Positions 1-6,877 of a DNA stretch of 64,000 bases are shown in pieces. The position numbers and the translations under genes are program-made. Source of the stretch: an uncultured Centipeda sp. (GTDB taxonomy: Bacteria > Bacillota > Negativicutes > Selenomonadales > Selenomonadaceae); assembly GCA_905372865.1 (NCBI GenBank), contig CAJPQT010000008.1, positions 1 through 64,000 on the forward strand, read 5' to 3'. The notes beneath the pieces were generated by a model. It saw only the letters and a list, made by a program, of their open reading frames with translations, did no database searches and was not told the origin of the DNA. Numbering within the stretch: position 1 is the stretch's first letter; each line of letters starts with the position of its first letter.

Positions 1-53
1 ATACCGACGCGGAACTCATTGTTCTTGATTTCCTTCGAAACGCCAACAATCAT
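1..53 (-). CDS. ald: Alanine dehydrogenase, N-terminal fragment (cut by window edge)
   Basis: The first 17 codons are visible, reading MIVGVSKEIKNNEFRVG, the characteristic start of alanine dehydrogenase (family form M-I-x-G-V-P-K-E-I-K-N-N-E-x-R-V). The enzyme converts L-alanine to pyruvate and ammonia with NAD+. The ATG is preceded on the minus strand by a strong GGAGG Shine-Dalgarno. The rest lies outside the window, so the catalytic residues cannot be checked. The identification rests only on the N-terminal signature. Confidence 0.75.
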   Translation of the reverse strand, partial: MIVGVSKEIKNNEFRVG

Positions 54-138
54 GTTTTTTCCTCCTACTACAGATAGATAAAAATACAGAAGGGTTGAAA
101 CGGCCAGGGAGAATTTCTAAAGGTATACCCTATTTGGG

Positions 139-168
139 ATTTTATTATAATTCAGACACTTTTGTCAA
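139..168 (-). promoter_or_regulatory. Predicted promoter of ald
   Basis: On the minus strand a TTGACA -35 (163-168) is followed after 18 bp by TAAAAT (139-144). The region between the ald ATG and the thrE terminator has no open gene. Just downstream of the -10 lies a TATACC...TTGGG motif (122-138) resembling motifs at 286-302 and 63933-63949. Confidence 0.6.
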
Positions 169-300
169 GTGGAAAAAGCAATTTTTTTAAAGCCGATGTG
201 GAGCACAAACCTCGTAACCCCAGATAAAACAAGCGAATACAAGCATTCCTGGAATTTATAAAAATTATGATTCTATCAGCATGCCCTATACCGATTTGGA

Positions 301-342
301 GGAAAGAAAAACCCATCTGCACGAAAATGTCAGATGGGTTTC
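301..342 (-). terminator. Rho-independent terminator of the thrE-like gene
   Basis: The 11-bp arms AAACCCATCTG (309-319) and CAGATGGGTTT (331-341) flank a short loop. On the minus strand the stem runs into a T-rich tract (TTTTTCTTTCC). It begins right after the stop codon of the exporter gene. Confidence 0.85.
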
Positions 343-345
343 TGT

Positions 346-1683
346 TTATATGCGTTGCTCTTCCGCTGCGCGTCGTGCGATGATGGCATCAATCTCGCGC
401 TGCTGCTGTGCCTCGATGCGTTTCTGAATAAAAATGTTCGGGATGGAGACACCGACGACAATGGCGAGGATGATGGTGATGCCGTTGACGCCGAAGCGGA
501 GAGCCTCCAAGAGCTCCTCGACGGAGATGGTCTGGATGTGCAGGACGGCAAAGAGGAGCCGATAGAGGAGCACACAGGGGACGAGTGGGATGACGGGCGG
601 GATGATGAGCAGGGTATTCGGCGTGTGGACGATGTGGATGACCTTGAGGGCGGCGATGCCGACGACAGCAGCGGCAGCAAAGGAGCCGATGGACTGCGGA
701 AGGCCGAACTCAAGCATGAGAACGTTGCGGATGAGCATGGTGATGATGCCCTCGACAGCGACGATGGCAAGCAGCTTTTTCGGTGTGTTGAACATGATGG
801 AGAAGCCGCCTGCCGCAAGTGCTGCTGCAATCGCCTGATTGAGGTAGGTATCCGACGGCTGGATGTGTACGTCGGAGATATTGTGCACGCCTGCCACGAG
901 GATGGCAAAGGCGATGCCGAAGGTCATGCCGCCGATGATGAGCATGGTATCCATCCCGCGCGTCATGCCCGATGTGGTGAAGCGATTGAGCATGTCGCTT
1001 GCTGCATTGACAGACGGGAAGCCGGGCATGAGAAAGATGGTACACGCGACGAGCGCGTACCACATGGTGCCAAGTCCGAGCGCCATCGGGATCGCCCATG
1101 CGCAGAGTGTGGCGACAAAGCCGGTAATCATGGCGCAGGCATAGGGATTGAAGGCGTAACGTGTGCTCGTTCGGTGTGCGATGAAGCCTGCAAGTGCGGC
1201 GATGGTGGCGATGAGTGCCTCGAACCAGCTGCCGCCGAAGAGCTTGCATGAGCCGCCCGAGCCGACGGCAGCACCGAGGGCGATCACCCAGTCCGGATAG
1301 CAGAGCGGGCGCTGCCGAATGCGTGCGATGGCGTTCTCGATGGACTGTATGGGGGTGTTGCCGCGCAGGATGCGCCATGTGAGCTTGCTGACGGCGGCAA
1401 TGACGGCGAGGTTGACGCCGTGCTTCATGCATTTGCGAAACTGTGTGAAGGAGCGTTCGCCGTCGCTGACGCAGAGCATGAGCGTCGTGTAGGTGACGTG
1501 TGACTGGATCTGTGCCGTGGGGATACACAGATGAACTGCGGCACGTGTCATGTCGCGCACGATACGTGCACAGTCTGCGCCGTTCTCCATCAGGGTCTGC
1601 CCGATGTCGAGCAGGATCTTCATCTTGCGGTTCAGCATTTTGTTGCTGTCCTTTGCCGCATTTTGTATGAGGTCATTTTCCAT
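346..1683 (-). CDS. Threonine/serine exporter family protein (ThrE-type, fused N and C domains)
   Basis: This 445-residue protein has a soluble N-terminal half (about residues 15-130) typical of the ThrE/DUF1212 family, with LDIGQTLMENGADCARI and TTLMLCVSDGERSF. It is followed by about ten hydrophobic segments. The length fits the fused form, in which ThrE and ThrE_2 membrane domains sit in one chain. Family members export threonine and serine across the inner membrane. The substrate here is inferred. An extended -10 (TGCTATAAT, minus strand, 1727-1732) lies about 45 bp upstream of the ATG, and a strong terminator follows the stop, so it looks monocistronic. Confidence 0.8.
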   Translation of the reverse strand: MENDLIQNAAKDSNKMLNRKMKILLDIGQTLMENGADCARIVRDMTRAAVHLCIPTAQIQSHVTYTTLMLCVSDGERSFTQFRKCMKHGVNLAVIAAVSKLTWRILRGNTPIQSIENAIARIRQRPLCYPDWVIALGAAVGSGGSCKLFGGSWFEALIATIAALAGFIAHRTSTRYAFNPYACAMITGFVATLCAWAIPMALGLGTMWYALVACTIFLMPGFPSVNAASDMLNRFTTSGMTRGMDTMLIIGGMTFGIAFAILVAGVHNISDVHIQPSDTYLNQAIAAALAAGGFSIMFNTPKKLLAIVAVEGIITMLIRNVLMLEFGLPQSIGSFAAAAVVGIAALKVIHIVHTPNTLLIIPPVIPLVPCVLLYRLLFAVLHIQTISVEELLEALRFGVNGITIILAIVVGVSIPNIFIQKRIEAQQQREIDAIIARRAAEEQRI

Positions 1684-1726
1684 GGGAAATCACGAGCTGC
1701 CTTTCATTTTCTCTAAAATTTTTCTC

Positions 1727-1755
1727 ATTATAGCATAGGATGGGGGAACGGGAAA
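1727..1755 (-). promoter_or_regulatory. Predicted extended -10 promoter of the thrE-like gene
   Basis: On the minus strand TATAAT (1727-1732) is preceded by TGC, giving an extended -10. The matching -35 position holds only a poor TTTCCC (1750-1755), as is common for extended -10 promoters. Confidence 0.55.
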
Positions 1756-1785
1756 GACAGCTGCTCTGTTATCCATCGTTTTTCA

Positions 1786-1813
1786 ATAAAAAAGACCGCC
1801 GTACGGCGGTCTT
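1786..1813 (-). terminator. Rho-independent terminator of narK
   Basis: An AAGACCGCC / GGCGGTCTT hairpin (1792-1813) is followed on the minus strand by TTTTTTATTG, 13 bp past the narK stop. Confidence 0.85.
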
Positions 1814-1825
1814 GTGAAAATTTCC

Positions 1826-3169
1826 TCAGCACTTGATGCCAGAGCCCTTGCGTGCGTAAAAGAACCATGTGATGACGATGGTCAGCACGGTGAAGCCGAT
1901 GAGGAAGTAGAAAGCGGGGATGACGCTGCCCTGTGTTGCGTACGACAGACCGAAGAGCTTCGGGATGAAGAACGCACCGTACGCTGCGATCGCCGCCGTG
2001 AAGCCCGTGACGAGTGAGGCGTGGACGGGACTGTCAAAGACAAATGGGATCATGCGGAAGGACGCGGCGTTGATAAATCCGGTTGAGAAAAAGAGCACGA
2101 GGAATGCGCCGAAGAAGAGCGCAAAGTTGTGCGCCTGAATGCCCATGACGGTGACAATGCATGCAACGAGCATGAGGAGCAGCGAGTAGAACGTGACCTT
2201 CGATCCGCTGTTGACCTTGTCCGAGACCCAGCCGCCGATGGGGCGCACGCCCGCTCCGATGAACGGGCCGAGGAAGGCCGCATAGGCGAAGGAGACCTCG
2301 GGGAACTCGCGGTTGACGAGGAGCGCAAGTGCTGCGGAGTAGCCGATGAATGAGCCGAAGCCGCAGGTGTAGATGACGGTGATCAGCCATGTGTGCTTGT
2401 TGCCGAAGATCGACATCATGCTGTGCGGGCTCTGCTTCGGGATGGGCAGGTTGTCCATGAACATCCAGACGAGAACGAGGGTCAGCGCTGTCGGAATCGC
2501 CCAGAAGTAGCAGACGTTCTGGATGTAGACCTCCTTGCCCGCCGCATTGATGAGCGGGTCGCCGAAGAGCCCGCCGAAGCTCGCACCGAGGAGCATGGGT
2601 GCAGTCAAATAGATGAGGGATACGCCGAGATTGCCGATGCCGGCGTTGATGCCGAGTGCAAGTCCCTTCTGCGACTTCGGGAAAAAGAAGCCGATGTTTG
2701 CCATCGAGGATGAGAAGTTTGCGCCGGCAATGCCGATGCCTGCGACAAGAATGACGAAGGTGTCATAGGTCGTCGAGGTGTCGGTGAGGGCGTTCCCGAG
2801 ACCGATCAGCGGGATGAGGAGCAGGGCGGTCGAGATGAACGTCCAGTTGCGCCCGCCGAGGATGGCGGGGAGGTAGGTGTAGATCAGTCGTCCCGTCGCA
2901 CCGACGAGGCCCGGCAGCGCTGCAAGCGTGAAGATCTCATTGTCCGTGAAGTGGAATCCGATCTGGTTGAGCTGGGCGGCGATGGTCGCCCACATCGTCC
3001 AAGCCACGAAGGCCAAGGTCAGCGCCCACGTCGAGGTGTAGAGGTTCTGCTTGGCGATGCGTTCGCCATATTTTTTCCAGAACGTCTCGTTCTCCGGATC
3101 CCAGTGCGTGAGAATATCACGACGTGATGGATTCTCGCCGAGTACAGCGAGCGTATCCTGACTTGCCAA
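1826..3169 (-). CDS. narK: NarK-type nitrate/nitrite MFS transporter
   Basis: This 447-residue major-facilitator protein has about 12 membrane segments and the NarK/NRT signature regions: the glycine-rich GIAGANFSSSMANIGFFFPKSQKGLALGINAGIGNLG (residues about 125-160) and a second G-rich stretch FIGAGVRPIGGWVSDKVN. It is expected to import nitrate or exchange nitrate for nitrite during anaerobic respiration. The start is TTG, with a GGGGAGAG Shine-Dalgarno 7 nt upstream; the nearby ATG is out of frame. It is transcribed divergently from fnr with a perfect Fnr-type box between them. No nitrate or nitrite reductase gene is present in the window, so the reductase must lie elsewhere. Confidence 0.9.
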   Translation of the reverse strand: MASQDTLAVLGENPSRRDILTHWDPENETFWKKYGERIAKQNLYTSTWALTLAFVAWTMWATIAAQLNQIGFHFTDNEIFTLAALPGLVGATGRLIYTYLPAILGGRNWTFISTALLLIPLIGLGNALTDTSTTYDTFVILVAGIGIAGANFSSSMANIGFFFPKSQKGLALGINAGIGNLGVSLIYLTAPMLLGASFGGLFGDPLINAAGKEVYIQNVCYFWAIPTALTLVLVWMFMDNLPIPKQSPHSMMSIFGNKHTWLITVIYTCGFGSFIGYSAALALLVNREFPEVSFAYAAFLGPFIGAGVRPIGGWVSDKVNSGSKVTFYSLLLMLVACIVTVMGIQAHNFALFFGAFLVLFFSTGFINAASFRMIPFVFDSPVHASLVTGFTAAIAAYGAFFIPKLFGLSYATQGSVIPAFYFLIGFTVLTIVITWFFYARKGSGIKC

Positions 3170-3216
3170 TTTGCATCTCTCCCCATCTTGTAATGATAGT
3201 TTTTTTATATGTATGT

Positions 3217-3259
3217 ATTATAGTGAAAAAATTTACCTTTGGCTGTGACCGATGTCACA
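3217..3259 (-). promoter_or_regulatory. narK promoter with Fnr box at -41.5
   Basis: On the minus strand a TATAAT -10 (3217-3222) predicts a start point near 3210. A perfect palindrome TGTGACCGATGTCACA (3244-3259, centre 3251.5) lies 41.5 bp upstream. This matches the TGTGA-N6-TCACA consensus known for Crp/Fnr proteins, including Bacillus Fnr, and is the classical class II activation position. No -35 hexamer is visible, consistent with activator dependence. Confidence 0.8.
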
Positions 3260-3331
3260 TTAATCTCTAAGTGTTTTCGTGTAGGATTAAAAATAATGAA
3301 AATATACTGTGGAGAACAGAGGTGGTATATA

Positions 3332-4012
3332 GTGGACCAGGAAGCTCTCATCAAGGAGATGGTATCAATCCCAGGCAAGATCATCTCGCTGCACGACGGC
3401 GCGTATCTCTTTCGTGAGGGGGCACCGGCGCGCTATTTCTATATTGTGCGTTCGGGGCATATCTTTATTGTAAAATACGGAGCTTCGGGGCGCGTACTTT
3501 CCCTGCGGCTCGCGACGCGCGGGAGTCTCATCGGGGAGCTGCCGCTCTACGAGGAGGAGCCGACGTACATTTTCAGTGCGCTTGCACGCAGTGCCGCCGA
3601 GGTCTACGCGATTGAGTTTCCCGTCCTGCAGGCGTACTTGGAGAAACATCCGCATCTGTCCATTGCGCTCCTCAAGCTCCTCGGCATGCATATGCGCAAG
3701 CAGCATTTGAAGTTCCGCGATCTCGTGCTCTACGGGAAGAAGGGGGCGCTCTACTCGACGCTCATCCGCCTCGCAAACAGCTACGGGATGGAGACGGAGG
3801 AGGGGATCCTGATCTCTGTTCCTCTGACGAACCAGGAGCTTGCAAACTACTCTGCGTCGGCACGCGAGAGCCTCAACCGCATGCTTGCCGATCTCAAAAA
3901 GCGCGGCGTGATCGAGATGCGCGGGCATCTCATCCTCATCAAGAACATTGACTTTCTGAAGGGGGAGATCCACTGCGAGAACTGCGGCAAGGAGATCTGC
4001 AATATCGAATAG
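3332..4012 (+). CDS. fnr: Fnr, Bacillus-type oxygen-sensing [4Fe-4S] Crp/Fnr regulator
   Basis: An N-terminal cyclic-nucleotide-binding-like domain is followed by a helix-turn-helix (LTNQELANYSASARESLNRMLADLKKRGVI), very close to Bacillus subtilis Fnr. The C-terminus, HCENCGKEICNIE, reproduces the C-x2-C-x4-C arrangement (C215, C218, C223) that binds the cluster in B. subtilis Fnr. The fourth ligand, an Asp in K-x-R-D-L, is also present (D130). I chose GTG 3332 because AGAGGTGG lies 6 nt upstream. ATG 3296 (238 residues, the B. subtilis length) has only a weak AGGA. A TTG at 3239 is excluded because the Fnr box covers it. It sits divergent to narK, its probable target. Confidence 0.92.
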   Translation: MDQEALIKEMVSIPGKIISLHDGAYLFREGAPARYFYIVRSGHIFIVKYGASGRVLSLRLATRGSLIGELPLYEEEPTYIFSALARSAAEVYAIEFPVLQAYLEKHPHLSIALLKLLGMHMRKQHLKFRDLVLYGKKGALYSTLIRLANSYGMETEEGILISVPLTNQELANYSASARESLNRMLADLKKRGVIEMRGHLILIKNIDFLKGEIHCENCGKEICNIE

Positions 4013-4016
4013 AAGA

Positions 4017-4041
4017 AGCGCCCGTACAGGGCGCTTTTTCT
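4017..4041 (+). terminator. Rho-independent terminator of fnr
   Basis: An AGCGCCC-GTACA-GGGCGCT stem-loop is followed by TTTTTCT, 5 bp after the fnr stop. It abuts the stop codon of the convergent YigZ-family gene. Confidence 0.85.
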
Positions 4042-4699
4042 ATGCAAGGGGGACGGCGGCATATGTTCGATCCCCCAATCGGTACCGTGCGCGTCCGGCC
4101 GTGAGATCGGTCAGTGCGCGCTGATGGAGTTCGATATCACCCGTCGGCACAAGGAGCGTGAGCATGACGGCATCCGCATAGTCCGTGCCTCCCGTCTGCA
4201 CATTTGCCTCACGGACATATCGCTCGACAGCGGCGAGGAGGTCATAGTCGATCTGCACGTACATCGTACGCAGCGGCATTATGCGTACCTTTGCCGCTGC
4301 GTCGAGCCCCAGCCCTGCCGCGTGTGCATAGGCGCGAATGAGTCCGCCCGCACCGAGCTTGATGCCGCCGAAGTAACGGACAACAGCGACGGCTGTATTC
4401 GTCACGCCGCGTGTCTTGATTGCCTCGAGGATGGGGCTGCCCGCTGTGCCGCCCGGCTCGCCGTCATCGCTCGAACGCTGGCGGTCCGCACACGCCCCGA
4501 GTACCATTGCATAGGGGATATGACGCGCCTCGTAATGTTCCTTTTTTATGGACTGCAGCCATGTGCGTACATCCTCCTCACACTCTGCATGAATGGCGTA
4601 GGCGAGGAAGCGTGAGCGCTGAATCTCATACGAAACAGGGGAGACACCGCCCTCCGGTATCTCCCCTGTGATGGTCGTGTAGGCACGCTCCGCTGTCAT
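4040..4699 (-). CDS. YigZ/IMPACT-family protein (UPF0029)
   Basis: This 219-residue protein has the YigZ/IMPACT layout. The N-terminal domain carries the family signature: IQRSRFLAYAI, then AC-ADRQRSSDDGEPGGTAGSPIL and TNTAVAVVRYFGGIKLGAGGLIRAYAHAA (about residues 72-130). A short C-terminal ferredoxin-like domain follows. Family members are linked to translation or RNA interaction, but the biochemical role in bacteria is not settled. The ATG overlaps the stop of the upstream secreted-protein gene by 4 nt (ATGA), so the two are co-transcribed. Confidence 0.85.
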   Translation of the reverse strand: MTAERAYTTITGEIPEGGVSPVSYEIQRSRFLAYAIHAECEEDVRTWLQSIKKEHYEARHIPYAMVLGACADRQRSSDDGEPGGTAGSPILEAIKTRGVTNTAVAVVRYFGGIKLGAGGLIRAYAHAAGLGLDAAAKVRIMPLRTMYVQIDYDLLAAVERYVREANVQTGGTDYADAVMLTLLVPTGDIELHQRALTDLTAGRARYRLGDRTYAAVPLA

Positions 4700-5322
4700 T
4701 TGTTCTTGCGATTGAAGTAATCGACGATGCTTGCGTCAAGCAGTATGTAGGTCGGTCCCGTGCTTGCCGTCAGTTCGCCTGCCTGAAAGATGGGGCAGAC
4801 GTAGCCGCGGCCGCCGAGGAAGTAATTTGCCGGCACTTCATGAACGGTCTTCTCCGGCTGGATGGGGGTGTTGCGTCCCTGTTCGTTGTAGAGGTGACCG
4901 CTGACCGCCTCGCCGTCGAGATCGGACGGCGTGACGTGGACGAAGAACGCCAGCGGCAGGCGCTGCCCGGTCTTCTTGTAGTACACATAGCCGTAGTCGC
5001 GGCGTGTCGGTTGGTTCGCACGCAGATCGTAGCGCAGATCCGTGAACGTCACGGAGAGGAAGTTCTCGTCGTCGAGGTGTACGCGGTAGCCGAGCTCGCC
5101 GCGATAGAATGCACCGCTCTCGTATGCCGTACGAACACCTGCAGCGAGCGCTGCGATATCGGCGTTGATGGGATCTGCGACGACACCGTTCTCCGCACTG
5201 AGTACGGGGTAGGCGATGGAGAGATTCGTCGTTGACTCGCGATGCTCGGTGACGGCCGCAGCAGCAGTTGCCGAGGCTGTGGTGACGAGTGCGAGGGCGA
5301 GCAGCAAGGCTCTGAATTTCAT
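4696..5322 (-). CDS. Secreted protein of unknown function (DUF3298/DUF4163-like)
   Basis: This 208-residue protein begins with a clear signal peptide (MKFRALLLALALVTTASATAAAA). The mature part has AYPVLSAENGVVADPINADI near its start and a later region with HLYNEQGRNTPIQPEKTVHEVP and YFLGGRGYVCPIFQAGEL. This pattern recalls the DUF4163/DUF3298 pair seen in RsiV and PdaC-like extracellular proteins, but I rate that only as resemblance. It is the first gene of a two-gene unit with the YigZ-family gene. Its own promoter is strong (TTGACA-17-TATCAT) and its SD is AGGAGGAGC. Confidence 0.65.
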   Translation of the reverse strand: MKFRALLLALALVTTASATAAAAVTEHRESTTNLSIAYPVLSAENGVVADPINADIAALAAGVRTAYESGAFYRGELGYRVHLDDENFLSVTFTDLRYDLRANQPTRRDYGYVYYKKTGQRLPLAFFVHVTPSDLDGEAVSGHLYNEQGRNTPIQPEKTVHEVPANYFLGGRGYVCPIFQAGELTASTGPTYILLDASIVDYFNRKNK

Positions 5323-5354
5323 AATGATAGCTCCTCCTTTATATGCTTGGTACG

Positions 5355-5383
5355 ATGATAATAAAAATTTGTAACTTTGTCAA
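5355..5383 (-). promoter_or_regulatory. Promoter of the secreted protein-yigZ unit
   Basis: On the minus strand, TTGACA (5378-5383), 17 bp, then TATCAT (5355-5360). The gene's AGGAGGAGC Shine-Dalgarno is at 5329-5337. Confidence 0.75.
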
Positions 5384-5399
5384 ATAAATCGTAGTAATT

Positions 5400-5434
5400 C
5401 ATGCGCTCTTGTAGTATGATGAGAGCGCATTTTT
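5400..5434 (+). terminator. Terminator-like hairpin ahead of the permease gene
   Basis: The arms ATGCGCTC and GAGCGCAT flank a 12-nt stretch and are followed by TTTTATG. It lies between two divergent genes, where an ordinary terminator is not expected. It may be a leader attenuator of the permease gene or a relic; the sequence does not decide. Confidence 0.45.
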
Positions 5435-5476
5435 ATGCGGAATCAAATCGGGCAGAAAGGTCGTGTTAAGAGGCCC

Positions 5477-6826
5477 ATGGGCGAATCGACAATGAAACGA
5501 AAGCTGAAGCACAGACATCTTCAGTTCATCTCTCTCGGCGGTGTCATCGGGAGCGGATACTTCCTCGGGACGGGCTATGTGCTCGAACAGGCGGGCCCCG
5601 CCGCCATGATTTCCTATCTTCTCGGGGGGCTGATCGTCCTCGCGGTCATGCTCTGTCTCGCCGAGCTTGCGGTCGAAAAACCGCTCTCCGGCTCCTTTGT
5701 CGTCTATGCACGCGAGAATATCTCCGCAACGTGGGCGTGCGGTGTCGGTTGGTCCTACTGGGTGACATGGGTCTCCTATGTGCCCTCGGAGATGATTGCC
5801 GCCGGCATCATTATGAACGGCTTCTTCCCCGAGATCGGGACGGTCTGGTGGGCGGTGTTCTTCGGCGGCATCGTCACCATCCTCAATCTGTTTCGTGTCG
5901 ATAAATTCGGTGAGAGTGAGTTCTGGCTCTCGCTCATCAAGGTGACAGCGCTCGTCGCGTTCAGTGCGGTCGCCCTCCTCATCTGCCTCGGAGTGATCGG
6001 CGGAGAGGGCTATATCGGTTCGCGTATTCTTCTCGGCAGCGGCGGCTTTGCGCCGCATGGCTACGCGAGCATTGCGCTCACGATGGTCATTATCTTGGTC
6101 AACTTTCAAGGAACGGAGATCATCGGGCTTGCGGCAGGGGAGACTGCCGATCCTGCCCGCAGCATTCCGACGGCGGTGCGCAACGTGACGTGGCGGATCA
6201 TCGCACTCTACATCGTACCCATCACACTGCTCATCTCGATCCTGCCGTGGGATCATGCCACACTCTCCGAGAGCGCGTTTGCAGCGGCACTCACGGAGCA
6301 TGGCTTTTCACGCCTCGGGGCGCTCTTCTCTTTCGTTGTGCTGACGGCAGCGATCTCCTGCTCAAATTCGGGACTTTACGGAGCCGCGCGTACGGTGCAC
6401 GCGCTTGCCGTGATGGGCATGGCACCGCGTGTACTTGAGGGGCTGAGTAAACAAGGGGTTCCGTCGCGGGCAATCTATGCGTCCATTATGTTTTGCTGGG
6501 GTGTCATCGCGATCTATGCGGTCAATCCGAATGCCGCGCTTTACACCTATCTGCTTGCACTCTCGGGTTTCTCGGGGGCAATGGCGTGGATCTCGATCTG
6601 CTGGAGCCAGTACCGCCGCCGGCGCAAGTGCGAGGCGGATGGAACGGTGTCCCTGCTGCGCTATCGTATGCCGCTCTTTCCCTACGTGACGCTCTTTGGG
6701 ATCTGGGCACAGGTGCTCTGTCTTGCATTCATGATCTTCACGCCGGAACTGCGGTCCGCGCTCTATCTCGGCATTCCGATGCTCGTTGTTCCAATGATTC
6801 TCTATAGATTCTTGCGGCGTGGATAA
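5477..6826 (+). CDS. Amino-acid permease (APC superfamily, AAT family)
   Basis: This is a protein of about 449 residues with 12 predicted membrane segments. It starts with the family hallmark KRKLKHRHLQFISLGGVIGSGYFLGTG, the first membrane helix of amino-acid:proton symporters. It also has the conserved ANFQGTEIIGLAAGET-like segment (here VNFQGTEIIGLAAGETADPARSIP) in helix 6. Substrate is not determinable; relatives carry amino acids such as Lys, Phe, Pro or GABA. Start choice is uncertain: ATG 5477 has AAGAGG just upstream; ATG 5492 and ATG 5435 are alternatives. Confidence 0.85.
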   Translation: MGESTMKRKLKHRHLQFISLGGVIGSGYFLGTGYVLEQAGPAAMISYLLGGLIVLAVMLCLAELAVEKPLSGSFVVYARENISATWACGVGWSYWVTWVSYVPSEMIAAGIIMNGFFPEIGTVWWAVFFGGIVTILNLFRVDKFGESEFWLSLIKVTALVAFSAVALLICLGVIGGEGYIGSRILLGSGGFAPHGYASIALTMVIILVNFQGTEIIGLAAGETADPARSIPTAVRNVTWRIIALYIVPITLLISILPWDHATLSESAFAAALTEHGFSRLGALFSFVVLTAAISCSNSGLYGAARTVHALAVMGMAPRVLEGLSKQGVPSRAIYASIMFCWGVIAIYAVNPNAALYTYLLALSGFSGAMAWISICWSQYRRRRKCEADGTVSLLRYRMPLFPYVTLFGIWAQVLCLAFMIFTPELRSALYLGIPMLVVPMILYRFLRRG

Positions 6827-6840
6827 ATGCGTGTTATAAT
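6812..6840 (+). promoter_or_regulatory. Predicted promoter of the FIST chemoreceptor gene
   Basis: TTGCGG (6812-6817), 17 bp, then TATAAT (6835-6840) preceded by TGT (extended -10). It overlaps the end of the permease gene. Confidence 0.55.
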
Positions 6841-6877
6841 TGCATTAAAGAGCCGTTTCGGATAGGGAGGAATACAT

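Noticed and set aside
334..1251. Long open frame on the strand opposite the thrE-like gene
   Set aside because: Low-complexity Asp/Gly-rich translation with no SD; a GC-driven shadow of the exporter gene.
3239..3331. TTG start for fnr giving a 257-residue protein
   Set aside because: The codons would cover the Fnr box and the divergent promoter, and a strong SD precedes GTG 3332.
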